A stretch of 64,000 nt of DNA. Source: Cyanobium sp. N.Huapi 1H5. Its GTDB lineage: Bacteria > Cyanobacteriota > Cyanobacteriia > PCC-6307 > Cyanobiaceae. The stretch covers positions 310,001 to 374,000 of the forward strand of contig NZ_JAGQBH010000003.1 in NCBI RefSeq assembly GCF_024345535.1. The letters run 5' to 3'. The notes below the pieces were generated by a model. The model searched no databases. It was not told the origin of the DNA and worked only from the letters and a program-made list of their open reading frames with translations. The translations under genes were made by a program, and so were the position numbers. Below, piece by piece: positions 9,038-17,742 of this stretch; positions within the stretch are counted from its first letter, which is position 1, and the number at the start of each line of letters is the position of its first letter.

Positions 9038-12000
9038 TCAGGCGGCAGCGACGCCGGCGGCAGCGACGGCGTCGGCGCAGACCTTGGCCAGGTAGGCCGC
9101 CGGGAAGCCTGCGAGCGCCTCGGCCCCCTGCTCCGCCACCTCCGGGGATGCCGCCGCCGGGACCGGGGCGGGGCGGTACGCCTCCAGCACATCGAGCAGC
9201 GACAGCGATCGCTGGGCCGCCGGCAGTCGCCGCAGGGCCGGCTCGATCCGCTCCAGCCACTCCCCGTAGCTGGCCGTCCGCTCCAGGGGAAAGCCGGCCG
9301 CCTCGATCCGCTCCACCAGGGCCTCCAGCGGCAAGGTGCCGTCGGCGGGGCCACCGAGGGTGAGTTGGCGGAAGCCCTCGGGCGCGCCATCCCCGAGGGC
9401 CACGATCGCCTGCGCCAGCTGATCCACCGGCAGGCCGCTGGCCCGGAAGCCCGCCGCCTGGCCGGTGGCATCGGTGACGCTGAAGGCCGGGGGGGCCAGG
9501 CCCGTGAGTAGCAGGCTGTGGATCAGCCGCGAGAGAATGTCGTCCGGGTTGCATTCCCCGGCCAGGTGCCGATCGGGCAACACCAGCCCCGATCGCAGGA
9601 GGCGGATCGGCAGGCCCGTGGCGGCGTGTGTGGAGCGCAGCAGCTGCTCGCAGGCCCACTTGCTGGCGAAGTAGCCGTTGGCGTAGGAGCCATCGAGACG
9701 GATGGGCTCCTTCAGCGGGGCCACACCGATGCTGGAGACCATGGCGATCGATTTGCGCCGGTGCGTCAGCGCCAGCCGCACCACCTCGGCGGTGCCGATG
9801 ACATTGGGTCGGCGGAGGTGGCGGTAGTCCAGCCGGTGATTCACCAGGGCGGCGCAGTGGACGATGGCCTCGAGGCTGTGGGCCAACCGCTCGTAGGTGG
9901 CGGCGTCCAGCCCCAGCCGCGGCTCGCCGATGTCGCCGGCCACCACTTCCAGGTGCTGCTCCGCCAGCGTGCGCCAACGCGCCCCCATGGCCGGCACGAG
10001 GTGGGCGAAGCGGGCATCGAGGCGCTCCCGGGCCGACTGGGAGCGGCTGGGCCGGACCAGGCAGACCAGCCGGCCGCCGCTGGTGGCGAGGCGCTCCAGC
10101 CAGGCCAGGGCGACGCGGCCGCCCAGAAACCCGTTCGCCCCGGTGAGCAGCACCGACCGAGCGGGCCCTGAAGCCGGTGGCAGTTGCGCCGCGGCCCGCA
10201 GCGTGGCCGTATCGATGAACGCCTCCACCCGGAAGTCGTCGGCGGCGAGCGCTTCGGCGGCCGGCTCCCGGGCGGGGCCGGAGCCGTCGGCCCGGAGCAT
10301 CCGCGCCCAGGCCGCGATCGTGCCGTCGGGCCCGAGGATCTGGCTGGCCTCGATGGCGACGCCGAACTCCGCTTCGATTCGCACCGACAGCTGAACGGCA
10401 GCGAGGGAGTCGCCGCCCAGATCGCGGAAGCAGCGATCCTGCATGGACGCCTGGTCGTGGACGCCGAGGGTGCTGCCCAGCAGCAGCCGCAGCCGCTCCT
10501 CGAGGCCCAGCGCGGCGCCGGGCAGGCGGAGGGTGGCCAGGGCCGCATCACCGAGACGGTCGTGGGCCTCGTAGAGCGCGGCCAGGGCCGCCGCATACCG
10601 CTGGCGGATGGCGGGCCGGAGCGGCTTACCCAGGGAGGACAGCAGGCCATTGGCATGGGAGAAGGGTTCGTCCGCCAGCAGGAGGTCCCGGGGAATCTCG
10701 AAGCTTTTCAGGCCCTTCTCGCCGGCCAGCTGCACCATCTCCTCACGCACCAGGGCGATCAGCTGGGCGTCATCGGTGGGGGGCCGGGGCCGCCGCGCCA
10801 AGGCCTCAGGGTCCGGCACCACAACCGCCAGCAGGTAGGAACGGCTGCTCTCGCCATGGACATGGATCTGGGCCACCGAGGCGCAGCCGTCGGCGAACAG
10901 CTGCTCCAGCGCACCGACGGCGACGTACTCCCCCTGCGACAGCTTGATGACGTTCCGGCGGCGGTCGATGAGGGCGATCTGGCCGGGCCCGCGCTCCTCG
11001 ACCACGTCCCCGGTGCAGCAGAAGCCGTCGGCATCGAACAGGGCCGCCGTCGCCTCCGGGTTCCGGAAGTACTCGCGGATGCCGAAGCGCGTCTTCACGC
11101 ACAGCTCGCCCCTCGGGTAAGGACGGTCGCTGAGGAAGTAGCCCGACTCCGGCACATCCCGCAGCCGGTAGGCGATGACGTTGGGACGGTTGAGCCGGCC
11201 GTTCATGGCCAGGCCACCGCTGGCCGTCTCGGTGCTGCTGTAGCCCTCGTGCACCGGCACCCCGAAGGTGTCCTCCATCAGGGCCCGGATGCGGGGGGCG
11301 ATCGGCGCCGAGGCCACCACGATCGACTGCAGCCGGTCGCCCAGGAAGAAACGCAGGTCGTCGGACGGGATCGATCGCAGGTGCTGATCGATCCATTCAC
11401 AGAGGCGCGGAAACAGCACCAGCCCCGTGGGTCGGGCCAGGCGGATGTCCTCGAAGACGGTGGAGAGATCCGGCTTCAGGGTGAAGCAGGCCAGGCCACC
11501 GGAATTGAGGGCGGTGACCATCGAATCCCTGCCCATCATGTGGTGGAAGGGAGCGAGCACCATCGCCACCTTCGGGTCCGGACCGGTGACCTGGTGCCAG
11601 GTGTTGACCAGAGCCGCGGCGGAGATGCAGGCCCCCTTCGGCTGACCGGTGCTGCCCGAGGTGTGGATCAGCAGGGCCATCGCCTCCGGGTCGACGGCGG
11701 CCGGGGGAGGGAGATCGGCAGCGTCGCCCTGGCCGCGGACGATGAGATCGGGCAGGAGCACCAGCGGCACCCTCGACCCGGTCGCCCGCAGCGTTCGCTC
11801 GGCCTGCTCCAGGAGATTCCGCTCGGCCGTGATCCGGGTGTCGGCATCGAAGACGATCAGCTGCCGGATGCAGGCGTGGCGCCGCACCAGATCCACCATC
11901 GCGGGCAGCTGGGCGATGGAGACGGCCAGCGCCACTGGGGTGGTCCGCTCCAGGATCGCGTCGAACTCGGCGGCCGAATGGTGACCCGACAGGGGCATCG

Positions 12001-12334
12001 GCACGGCCCCGGTGTAGGCCAGGGCCAGGTCGATGACGGCGTAGTCGATGCTCGCGAAGCCGATGATCGCCACCCGCTCGCCGCGGCGGATGACGCCATC
12101 GGGGTCGCTGTGCCAAGCCGCAGCCAGGCAGCGGATCCGATCCCGCAGGGTTCGGTAGGTGATGGGGCGGAACTCCGCCAGGATCTGGCGGTGGGTGGTT
12201 CCCGTGGCGGGGTCGGCCGCAACGACATAGGCGCGCTCGGCCAGGGCGGGGCGCTCGGGATGGGCCGCCAGAACGGTGTCGATCAGGGCCCCGTAGGCCA
12301 GGGGCGACGGCAGGGCAACGCTGGAATCGCTCAC
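9038..12334 (-). CDS. car: Carboxylic acid reductase (adenylation-carrier-thioester reductase)
   Basis: A 1098-residue, three-domain enzyme that would activate a carboxylic acid with ATP, load it on a phosphopantetheine arm and release it as an aldehyde with NADPH. The adenylation domain (about 1-610) shows IHTSGSTGQPKGA, HEGYSSTETASGG and CTGDVVEE...DRRRNVIKLSQGEYV. The carrier motif FRDLGGDSLAAVQ has its serine near residue 641. The reductase starts with LLTGANGFLGG near 730 and has the YFASK catalytic pair. The GTG start (12334) lies 13 bases after the upstream radical SAM stop; the longer frame overlaps that gene. Length fits the CAR family (about 1150). It needs a phosphopantetheinyl transferase from elsewhere. 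Unusual in cyanobacteria. Substrate unknown. Confidence 0.88.
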   Translation of the reverse strand: MSDSSVALPSPLAYGALIDTVLAAHPERPALAERAYVVAADPATGTTHRQILAEFRPITYRTLRDRIRCLAAAWHSDPDGVIRRGERVAIIGFASIDYAVIDLALAYTGAVPMPLSGHHSAAEFDAILERTTPVALAVSIAQLPAMVDLVRRHACIRQLIVFDADTRITAERNLLEQAERTLRATGSRVPLVLLPDLIVRGQGDAADLPPPAAVDPEAMALLIHTSGSTGQPKGACISAAALVNTWHQVTGPDPKVAMVLAPFHHMMGRDSMVTALNSGGLACFTLKPDLSTVFEDIRLARPTGLVLFPRLCEWIDQHLRSIPSDDLRFFLGDRLQSIVVASAPIAPRIRALMEDTFGVPVHEGYSSTETASGGLAMNGRLNRPNVIAYRLRDVPESGYFLSDRPYPRGELCVKTRFGIREYFRNPEATAALFDADGFCCTGDVVEERGPGQIALIDRRRNVIKLSQGEYVAVGALEQLFADGCASVAQIHVHGESSRSYLLAVVVPDPEALARRPRPPTDDAQLIALVREEMVQLAGEKGLKSFEIPRDLLLADEPFSHANGLLSSLGKPLRPAIRQRYAAALAALYEAHDRLGDAALATLRLPGAALGLEERLRLLLGSTLGVHDQASMQDRCFRDLGGDSLAAVQLSVRIEAEFGVAIEASQILGPDGTIAAWARMLRADGSGPAREPAAEALAADDFRVEAFIDTATLRAAAQLPPASGPARSVLLTGANGFLGGRVALAWLERLATSGGRLVCLVRPSRSQSARERLDARFAHLVPAMGARWRTLAEQHLEVVAGDIGEPRLGLDAATYERLAHSLEAIVHCAALVNHRLDYRHLRRPNVIGTAEVVRLALTHRRKSIAMVSSIGVAPLKEPIRLDGSYANGYFASKWACEQLLRSTHAATGLPIRLLRSGLVLPDRHLAGECNPDDILSRLIHSLLLTGLAPPAFSVTDATGQAAGFRASGLPVDQLAQAIVALGDGAPEGFRQLTLGGPADGTLPLEALVERIEAAGFPLERTASYGEWLERIEPALRRLPAAQRSLSLLDVLEAYRPAPVPAAASPEVAEQGAEALAGFPAAYLAKVCADAVAAAGVAAA

Positions 12335-12347
12335 GACGCCCCTGGCC

Positions 12348-13220
12348 TCAGGCCGGTGCCTGGTCGAACGCGAAGACCGGCAGGTTCGGGGGGCGCTTGA
12401 TGGCGTGGGTGCAGGTCTTGCAGAGGTCGTAACCGGGGGTGGGACGGGGGAGGACGTCGGCGAACGATTGCTCGAAGAGGTTCCCGAGCACGTGATCCAT
12501 GTGGTAGTCCTGACAGCAGAGAACAACGTCGCCGTTGGGGAGCATCACGTTGTTGTAGATGGATTCATCCCGTCCGCAGATCACGGGACCCTCATGGGAC
12601 GTGGCCACAAAGTGCTCGGTGACCCCTTCATGCTCCAGGTTGCCCGAGCGGGAGTTCATCGTCGGCAGCGACACACTGGAGGGCGGGAAGATGGCGGCGA
12701 CATCCGGGTGGATGGCATCCATCGCCATGACGGAGAAGTTCTGGATGTTGGCCGCCTTCAGGGCCTCGAGCACCTGCAGATACTCCGGCGTGACATCAAT
12801 CTTGGCCAGCCGTCTGGCGTCGGGAAGATGGATGGTGAATCCCCCATGGGGAAAGGCGCTGAACGGGATCCCCTTGATCTGCTCGACGTCCTCCAGTGAC
12901 AGGCCGACGGCCGTGGTGAAGACACACAGGGGGTGACCCTTGCGGTGGGCATGGAGGATCATCCGCGTGCAGTCCTCATTGAGGAACGGCTCGGAAAAAC
13001 CGGCAAAGATGATGATGACATCCTCCGGCATCTTGTCGAGCGCCAGACGGAAGTCGTCGAAGGCGAGCCTGCGCTTCGGGCTTCTGTACTGACTCAGGAG
13101 ACTCTTCTGGGGGCAGTAGGTGCAGTTGACCTTGCAACCCACCACCGTCGTGATCTCCATCATGCGCGTCGGGACACGCCGATCCTGCAACCTTTGGTGT
13201 GTCAGCGGATGGGCTGCCAT
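12348..13220 (-). CDS. Radical SAM/SPASM-like protein, 290 aa
   Basis: Radical SAM enzyme with CKVNCTYC (Cys29, 33, 36) followed by a barrel that includes IIFAGFSEPFLNED, a GGEP-like strand. The C-terminus has NGDVVLCCQDYHMDHVLGN and YDLCKTCTH, the cysteine pattern of a SPASM-like auxiliary cluster. Architecture resembles SAM enzymes that act on peptides or amino-sugar/nucleoside substrates; the actual substrate cannot be read. It lies 60 bases after the glycosyltransferase gene and 13 bases before the carboxylic acid reductase, all on the minus strand, making a likely operon GT - SAM - CAR. Start ATG at 13220. Confidence 0.85.
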   Translation of the reverse strand: MAAHPLTHQRLQDRRVPTRMMEITTVVGCKVNCTYCPQKSLLSQYRSPKRRLAFDDFRLALDKMPEDVIIIFAGFSEPFLNEDCTRMILHAHRKGHPLCVFTTAVGLSLEDVEQIKGIPFSAFPHGGFTIHLPDARRLAKIDVTPEYLQVLEALKAANIQNFSVMAMDAIHPDVAAIFPPSSVSLPTMNSRSGNLEHEGVTEHFVATSHEGPVICGRDESIYNNVMLPNGDVVLCCQDYHMDHVLGNLFEQSFADVLPRPTPGYDLCKTCTHAIKRPPNLPVFAFDQAPA

Positions 13221-13280
13221 GACCTACACCTGAGGAAGCCTGATTGAACCTAGCACGACATCACGAAGCGACAGAATCAT

Positions 13281-14606
13281 TTAAGGCTCGTCGATGTCGC
13301 CGGCTGCCGTGAAGTCGGCCGTGAAAGCTTCGATGAACGCCACCGCCTGCTGCAGTCCACGCTCCCGTTCGATCTGTTCCTTCATGCGCCTGAGACCCCG
13401 CTTCAATCCCGGATCCGCCATGGCCTCGCCGACCAGCTGCCGCAGCCGCTCGGCTGTGATCGATCGGGCCTCCGCCGTGAGGGCCAGCTGGTGGTGGGCC
13501 GCCCGGACGGCATTGCCCGGCTGGTCCCTGGCGCAGGGAAGGATCACCATGGGAACGTCGTTCTGAACACATTCCATGATCGAATTGAGCCCGCCATGGT
13601 GAACCATGACGGCCGCATGGCGCAGCAGCGTGAGCTGGGAAATCCAGGGCACCACCAGCAGGTTGGCGGATGACGCAAACGCGCCGATGAGGGCCGGATC
13701 GCTGATGTGGAGCACGAAGAACCACTCCGGTGCCAGGGCGCTGGCTTCCGCCACGGCCGTAAAGAACCGCCGGGCCTGCCGGTAGGCCCCCGCGCTCGTA
13801 CCCAGCGAGCAGAGGATGGTCGTCCGGCCGGAGGGATCGAACGGCAGCGGCGGCTCCTGCCGCTGAAAATCAATGAAATCGCCGCAATGGCGCCGGTCCT
13901 TCGCCCGCGGGCCCGGCAGCTGGAAGGCGGCCGGGCACAGCACAAGCTCGGGCAGGATCAAATGCGGGCCGATCTCATCCTGGAGATAGGTGACGTTGCG
14001 CCGCAGGCGGACGCCGGACCGGCGGGCCACCCACAGAAAGGTGTCGGTGAGGTGGTGCATGCGCAGCGGGGCCCGGTAGGCGCCGCGAAGCCGGGAAGCC
14101 AGGCGCTTGGTGACCAGATACCGGAGATGCATCAGCTTCCAGGCCAGGGAGATCCGCAGGGCCGAGAACATGCCCCGGCCCGGCCTGAGGGAGGTCACCG
14201 CCGGGGGGATGCGGGCGTTATCGAAGAGGAAGAGCGAGGTGGAGATCTGGATGGTCGGGATGCCCAGCCGCAGGGCCCGCAGGGACACGTACCAGAGGAA
14301 TGAATCACACAGCAGCAGGTCCGGCCGGGCCGCGAGCAGGCAGGCATCGAGAGTGCCGTCGACGATGGCGCTGCAGTAGCGGCGAAAGAGGACGTCCGCC
14401 GCCGGGGGCTCCTGCCCGTCGCCGGGCGCGGTGAAGAGGTCCTCCGCGAAGGCGATGAACGCGAAGCCCTGGTCCTCCACCAGCTTCCTCACCCGGGGAA
14501 GCCCGAGATAGGTCACCCGGTGGCCCTGGGACACCAGGGCCCTGGCCAGCCGGAACGTCCCCAGGTGATGGCCCGCCTCGCCATGCATGGAGAACAGGAC
14601 CTTCAT
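13281..14606 (-). CDS. UGT-like glycosyltransferase (GT1 family)
   Basis: A 441-residue GT-B fold transferase. The N-terminus MKVLFSMHGEAGHHLGT has the acceptor-domain signature with a His pair, and the C-terminal half holds the nucleotide-sugar motif VPWISQLTLLRHAAVMVHHGG, then MECVQNDVPMVILPCARDQPGNA, a good match to the UDP-glucuronosyl/MGT macrolide glycosyltransferase signature. It would add a sugar to a small lipophilic acceptor. No signal peptide or membrane helix. It heads the minus-strand run with the radical SAM protein and the carboxylic acid reductase, suggesting the three act on one metabolite. Confidence 0.87.
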   Translation of the reverse strand: MKVLFSMHGEAGHHLGTFRLARALVSQGHRVTYLGLPRVRKLVEDQGFAFIAFAEDLFTAPGDGQEPPAADVLFRRYCSAIVDGTLDACLLAARPDLLLCDSFLWYVSLRALRLGIPTIQISTSLFLFDNARIPPAVTSLRPGRGMFSALRISLAWKLMHLRYLVTKRLASRLRGAYRAPLRMHHLTDTFLWVARRSGVRLRRNVTYLQDEIGPHLILPELVLCPAAFQLPGPRAKDRRHCGDFIDFQRQEPPLPFDPSGRTTILCSLGTSAGAYRQARRFFTAVAEASALAPEWFFVLHISDPALIGAFASSANLLVVPWISQLTLLRHAAVMVHHGGLNSIMECVQNDVPMVILPCARDQPGNAVRAAHHQLALTAEARSITAERLRQLVGEAMADPGLKRGLRRMKEQIERERGLQQAVAFIEAFTADFTAAGDIDEP

Positions 14607-14621
14607 GCCGTTGTCACGGCC

Positions 14622-15521
14622 TCAATCGACCGGCCGGCAACCCTCGAACCACATGACGTGACGGGACGGGTCGTAATCCTTGTACTGGCCCGTCAGCTGG
14701 ATGCCCTGGCCGTTCCTCAGGGAGAGGGCATAGGCGCCCTGGCCCTTGGCGGCCAGGCAGCTGATCTGGGTGAGGAAGCGGAACTTGCCGAACTTCAGCA
14801 CCAGGTCGTTGGTGGAGCGGGGGATGTCGTAGTCGATGCGATAGGCCCCGCCGTCCTTGGCCACATGGGCCACGCGGCCCTTGATGGTGAAGGTCTTGCC
14901 CTGGTAGCGGGTGGGAATGGAGGCCGCGTTGGTGTCGGCCTCCTGGGAGATCTGCTGGGAGAGCACCAGGGCATCAATGACGACCGGGCCGGCCGAGGAC
15001 ACCGCCCCCTGGCTGCGCTCGGCGGCGGCGATGCCTTCCGGGCCACCTTTGACGGCGTTCAACATGGCGCAGAGTTCGTTGCGCGCCCCACCGGCCCCCG
15101 CCAGCATCCCCGCCGGCAGCTTCGCCTCCAGCCTCACCCGGGCGGCGGCCTGCTCGGCCTGGGCGGTGGCGATGATCGGGAAGGGCCGGGCGGCGCCGGA
15201 TCGCGGCTGCTCCAGCAGCATGCTGCCGTCGTCCGCCTCTTCGCTGAGGATGTCGTAGCCCCGGGTGGCCGCGATGCCGCGCAGCTGGCGAATCGCCACC
15301 GGCACGGTCAACGCATCGACCGTGACTTCGGCGCTGAACCGCGTACCGGAGAGGGGGTTTCCCTTCTGCGCAAAGCTCTCTTCACAGCCGCCGGCCCGGG
15401 CTGCGGAAGGCAGCGCGAGCGCAACGGCCACACCCGCCAGGGGAACGGCCAGGGGGACGAGGAGCTTCCGGGAAGGAAGAACCATCGGAGTCGTCAACGC
15501 GGCGCCGAAGAATCTACGCAT
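14622..15521 (-). CDS. Secreted hypothetical protein with possible OB-fold region
   Basis: A 299-residue exported protein. A basic N-terminus and hydrophobic stretch ending ALPSAARAGG form a signal peptide. The ATG at 15521 is chosen because GGAAGGA lies just upstream; another ATG at 15485 lacks a binding site. Mature residues include IPTRYQGKTFTIKGRVAHVAK near 200, which resembles the tRNA_anti-like OB fold found in lipid- or oligosaccharide-binding secreted proteins; this is a weak resemblance. Four cysteines in the mature part could form disulfides. It ends 16 bases before the glycosyltransferase start, so it may be in the same transcript. Function unknown. Confidence 0.7.
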   Translation of the reverse strand: MRRFFGAALTTPMVLPSRKLLVPLAVPLAGVAVALALPSAARAGGCEESFAQKGNPLSGTRFSAEVTVDALTVPVAIRQLRGIAATRGYDILSEEADDGSMLLEQPRSGAARPFPIIATAQAEQAAARVRLEAKLPAGMLAGAGGARNELCAMLNAVKGGPEGIAAAERSQGAVSSAGPVVIDALVLSQQISQEADTNAASIPTRYQGKTFTIKGRVAHVAKDGGAYRIDYDIPRSTNDLVLKFGKFRFLTQISCLAAKGQGAYALSLRNGQGIQLTGQYKDYDPSRHVMWFEGCRPVD

Positions 15522-15574
15522 GGTCCTTCCTGCCAGCAGCCGTCCTCGAAGGGGTGCGGATCGGCAACGGAGCG

Positions 15575-16525
15575 TCACGCCTCCCAGAGCGAGCTGGCGG
15601 AGTAGGGCCCGCCGGGGAACTGCAGGAAGCCGCCGTCGAACAGCCGCTCGCCGCGGTCAAGGGCGGCCAGCCGCCCCATCTCCTCCGCGCGGAGGGACAG
15701 GTCCGCAGCCGCCAGATTGTCCGCCAGCCGCTCCCGGTGCACCGATTTCGGAATCACCGCCGTGCCGCAGGCGAGCCCCCAGGCCAGCAGCACCCGGGCG
15801 GCGCTGACCCCGTGGGCCGCGGCGATCGAGGTCACGGCAGGATCCTGCAGCAGCGAGGCCAGGCCCTGACCGGGGGCCGGGGACCCCAGCGGGGCATAGG
15901 CGGTGACCAGCACGCCCCGGTCCCGGCAGAACTGGAGCAGCTCGCGCTGCTGCAGGTAGGGGTGACGCTCCACCTGGTTCAGGGCCGGCGGCAGGCGGGC
16001 GTGCTCCAGCAGCGCCGCGAGCTTCGGCGCCGTGACATTCGACACGCCGATCCGCCGCACCAGCCCCGCCTCCACGAGCGCCTCCATCGCACCCCAGGTG
16101 GCCGCCAGCGGCATCTCCTCGAGCGGGATCAGATCCTGGGGACCGGAAGGGAGCGTCACGCCCGGACGATGGGCCGCCGGCCAGTGGATCAGGTAGAGAT
16201 CGAGATGGTCCACCTGCAGGTTCCGGAGGCTGCGCTCCAGCGCCGGACGTACGTGCTGGGGGGCATGGCAGTCGTTCCAGAGCTTGGAGGTGATCCAGAG
16301 CTGGTCGCGGCGCACCACCCCGGCGGCAATGGACTGGCGAATGGCGGTTCCGATCTCCCCTTCGTTGCCGTAGAGCGAGGCGCAGTCGAGATGGCGGTAG
16401 CCCAACGCGAGGGCGGTGCGAACCACGGCCGCCCCATCGACCCTCGTGGGGTGGCAACTGCCGAGGCCGATGGCCGGCATCCTGTCGCCACCGGGGAAGA
16501 TGAGGTGGGGGGTGCGCTCGGGCAT
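15575..16525 (-). CDS. Aldo/keto reductase (paralog of the one at 1780)
   Basis: A 316-residue NAD(P)H-dependent reductase. The tetrad residues are all present: HLDCASLYGNE (Asp, Tyr), ITSKLWND (Lys) and YLIHWPA (His). The C-terminal cofactor motif is TAVIPKSVHRERLADN. It is closely alike in sequence and in its GPY-x3-SLW end to the reductase at 1780, so the two are paralogs. The ATG at 16525 has a weak GGATGGA upstream; a GTG at 16546 would add seven residues. It is divergent from the dioxygenase gene, with only 38 bases between starts. Substrate unknown. Confidence 0.87.
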   Translation of the reverse strand: MPERTPHLIFPGGDRMPAIGLGSCHPTRVDGAAVVRTALALGYRHLDCASLYGNEGEIGTAIRQSIAAGVVRRDQLWITSKLWNDCHAPQHVRPALERSLRNLQVDHLDLYLIHWPAAHRPGVTLPSGPQDLIPLEEMPLAATWGAMEALVEAGLVRRIGVSNVTAPKLAALLEHARLPPALNQVERHPYLQQRELLQFCRDRGVLVTAYAPLGSPAPGQGLASLLQDPAVTSIAAAHGVSAARVLLAWGLACGTAVIPKSVHRERLADNLAAADLSLRAEEMGRLAALDRGERLFDGGFLQFPGGPYSASSLWEA

Positions 16526-16563
16526 GGCGGATCCATCCGTTTTCACGGGATCGCCAGGTGATC

Positions 16564-17340
16564 ATGGATCCAGGGCCCGGGGGCGTTTCGAAGATGGCGC
16601 ACCTTCCGACTGCTGCATCCGGCCCCACGGCCGAGGGGCTGGCGGCCGTCCTGGCCGCCGAAGGCTGGGTGGTCCTGCCCGAACGACTGCCGATCGAGCT
16701 GGTCTCCGCCCTCAGGGAAGGGTTTCTCCCCCTCCTGGAGCGCCACGTGTCCGAGCGGCAGCCCCATGAAGGAGGGCCGAATCGGGGAGTGGAGCGCTAC
16801 GGGGTGTTCGTGCCCTTCCGGCCACCGTTCGACGATCCCCGTCTGGTGGAGAACCCGATGGTGCTCGATGTGCTGGAGAACGTTCTGGGCCCTGATCTGG
16901 AGTGCTCCTATTTCGGGTCCGACACGCCGTTCCCCGGGGCGGAGTTCCAGCCGGTCCATCAGGACGGCGAACCGCTGTTCCCCGAGTGGAACGCGCACCT
17001 GCCGCCCTATGCCGTGATCCTGAACGTGTGCCTGGTCGATGTCTACCGTCACCGAGGTCCGCTGGAACTCTTCCCCGGGCCTGGCGTACCTGCCCCCGGG
17101 GCGGACCCCGTGCCCTTCCTCGGCCCCGCAGGCACCCTTCTGCTGCGGGACATCCGGCTGTGGCATCGCGGCTCTCCCAACCGCAGCGACCGTGCCAGGC
17201 CCATGCTCTCCCTGCTCTACAACCGGCCCTGGTTCCGCTTCGGGATCGGCCGGCCGACCATGAACCGGAGCCATTACGAAGCCCTCTCCCAACGGGGCCG
17301 GACCCTTTTCCGGAATGCGTGCGTCACCCCGGCGGGGTGA
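16564..17340 (+). CDS. Phytanoyl-CoA dioxygenase-like Fe(II)/2-oxoglutarate oxygenase
   Basis: A 258-residue protein of the PhyH-like family. The facial triad fits His132-x-Asp134 (PVHQDGE) and His201 (RLWHRGSPNRS), with an Arg at 210 or 212 to hold 2-oxoglutarate. Such enzymes hydroxylate, desaturate or halogenate small molecules; HxD here argues for hydroxylation rather than halogenation. ATG 16564 is chosen because AGGTGA lies four bases upstream; a GTG at 16558 and an ATG at 16594 are alternatives. No membrane segment. It closes the accessory metabolic block and is convergent with the next gene. Confidence 0.8.
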   Translation: MDPGPGGVSKMAHLPTAASGPTAEGLAAVLAAEGWVVLPERLPIELVSALREGFLPLLERHVSERQPHEGGPNRGVERYGVFVPFRPPFDDPRLVENPMVLDVLENVLGPDLECSYFGSDTPFPGAEFQPVHQDGEPLFPEWNAHLPPYAVILNVCLVDVYRHRGPLELFPGPGVPAPGADPVPFLGPAGTLLLRDIRLWHRGSPNRSDRARPMLSLLYNRPWFRFGIGRPTMNRSHYEALSQRGRTLFRNACVTPAG

Positions 17341-17719
17341 CGCGGCCAGGGTCCGCCGGCCGCCCCTCCCAGGCCCCCGGATCCAGGTAGGTCGCCGCCG
17401 GCAGCGGTGCCGCCAGGAGCCGCTCGTCGCTGGGGTTGAGGGGGCCGGCCAGCAGCTCGGCCGCCGCGATGCGGGCCGACGCCGGCAGGGCCGGCTGGTC
17501 GGGGTCGAAGGCGGTGGGGTGGGTGACGCTGCTGGAGAAGCCGCGGAAGATCAGCAGCTCAAAGGGTTCCTCACCCGCCCCGGCGGGATCCGGCTCCGGC
17601 AGCGGCAGGGTGCCCACCAGGCGCAGCACCCGGTCGGGGCGCTGGCGGCTGATCTCTTCCAGCGCCGCCAGCAGGGCCACAACGGAGGGGAGAGCGGCGG
17701 CGGGCGTGGTGTCGGTCAT
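17324..17719 (-). CDS. Small conserved cyanobacterial protein, 131 aa (DUF7734-like)
   Basis: Soluble protein with a conserved centre ELLIFRGFSSSVTHPTAFDPD followed by LPASARI. I recall this FRGFSSS-x-THPT block from cyanobacterial and plastid proteins of unknown function (DUF7734), but the family assignment is from memory. The ATG at 17719 is preferred over the longer frame, which overlaps the DUF3177 gene. It overlaps the dioxygenase 3' end by 17 bases and lies 23 bases downstream of the DUF3177 gene on the same strand, so both are probably cotranscribed. Confidence 0.7.
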   Translation of the reverse strand: MTDTTPAAALPSVVALLAALEEISRQRPDRVLRLVGTLPLPEPDPAGAGEEPFELLIFRGFSSSVTHPTAFDPDQPALPASARIAAAELLAGPLNPSDERLLAAPLPAATYLDPGAWEGRPADPGRVTPPG

Positions 17720-17742
17720 GGGGGACAGCACCGAAGAACAGC

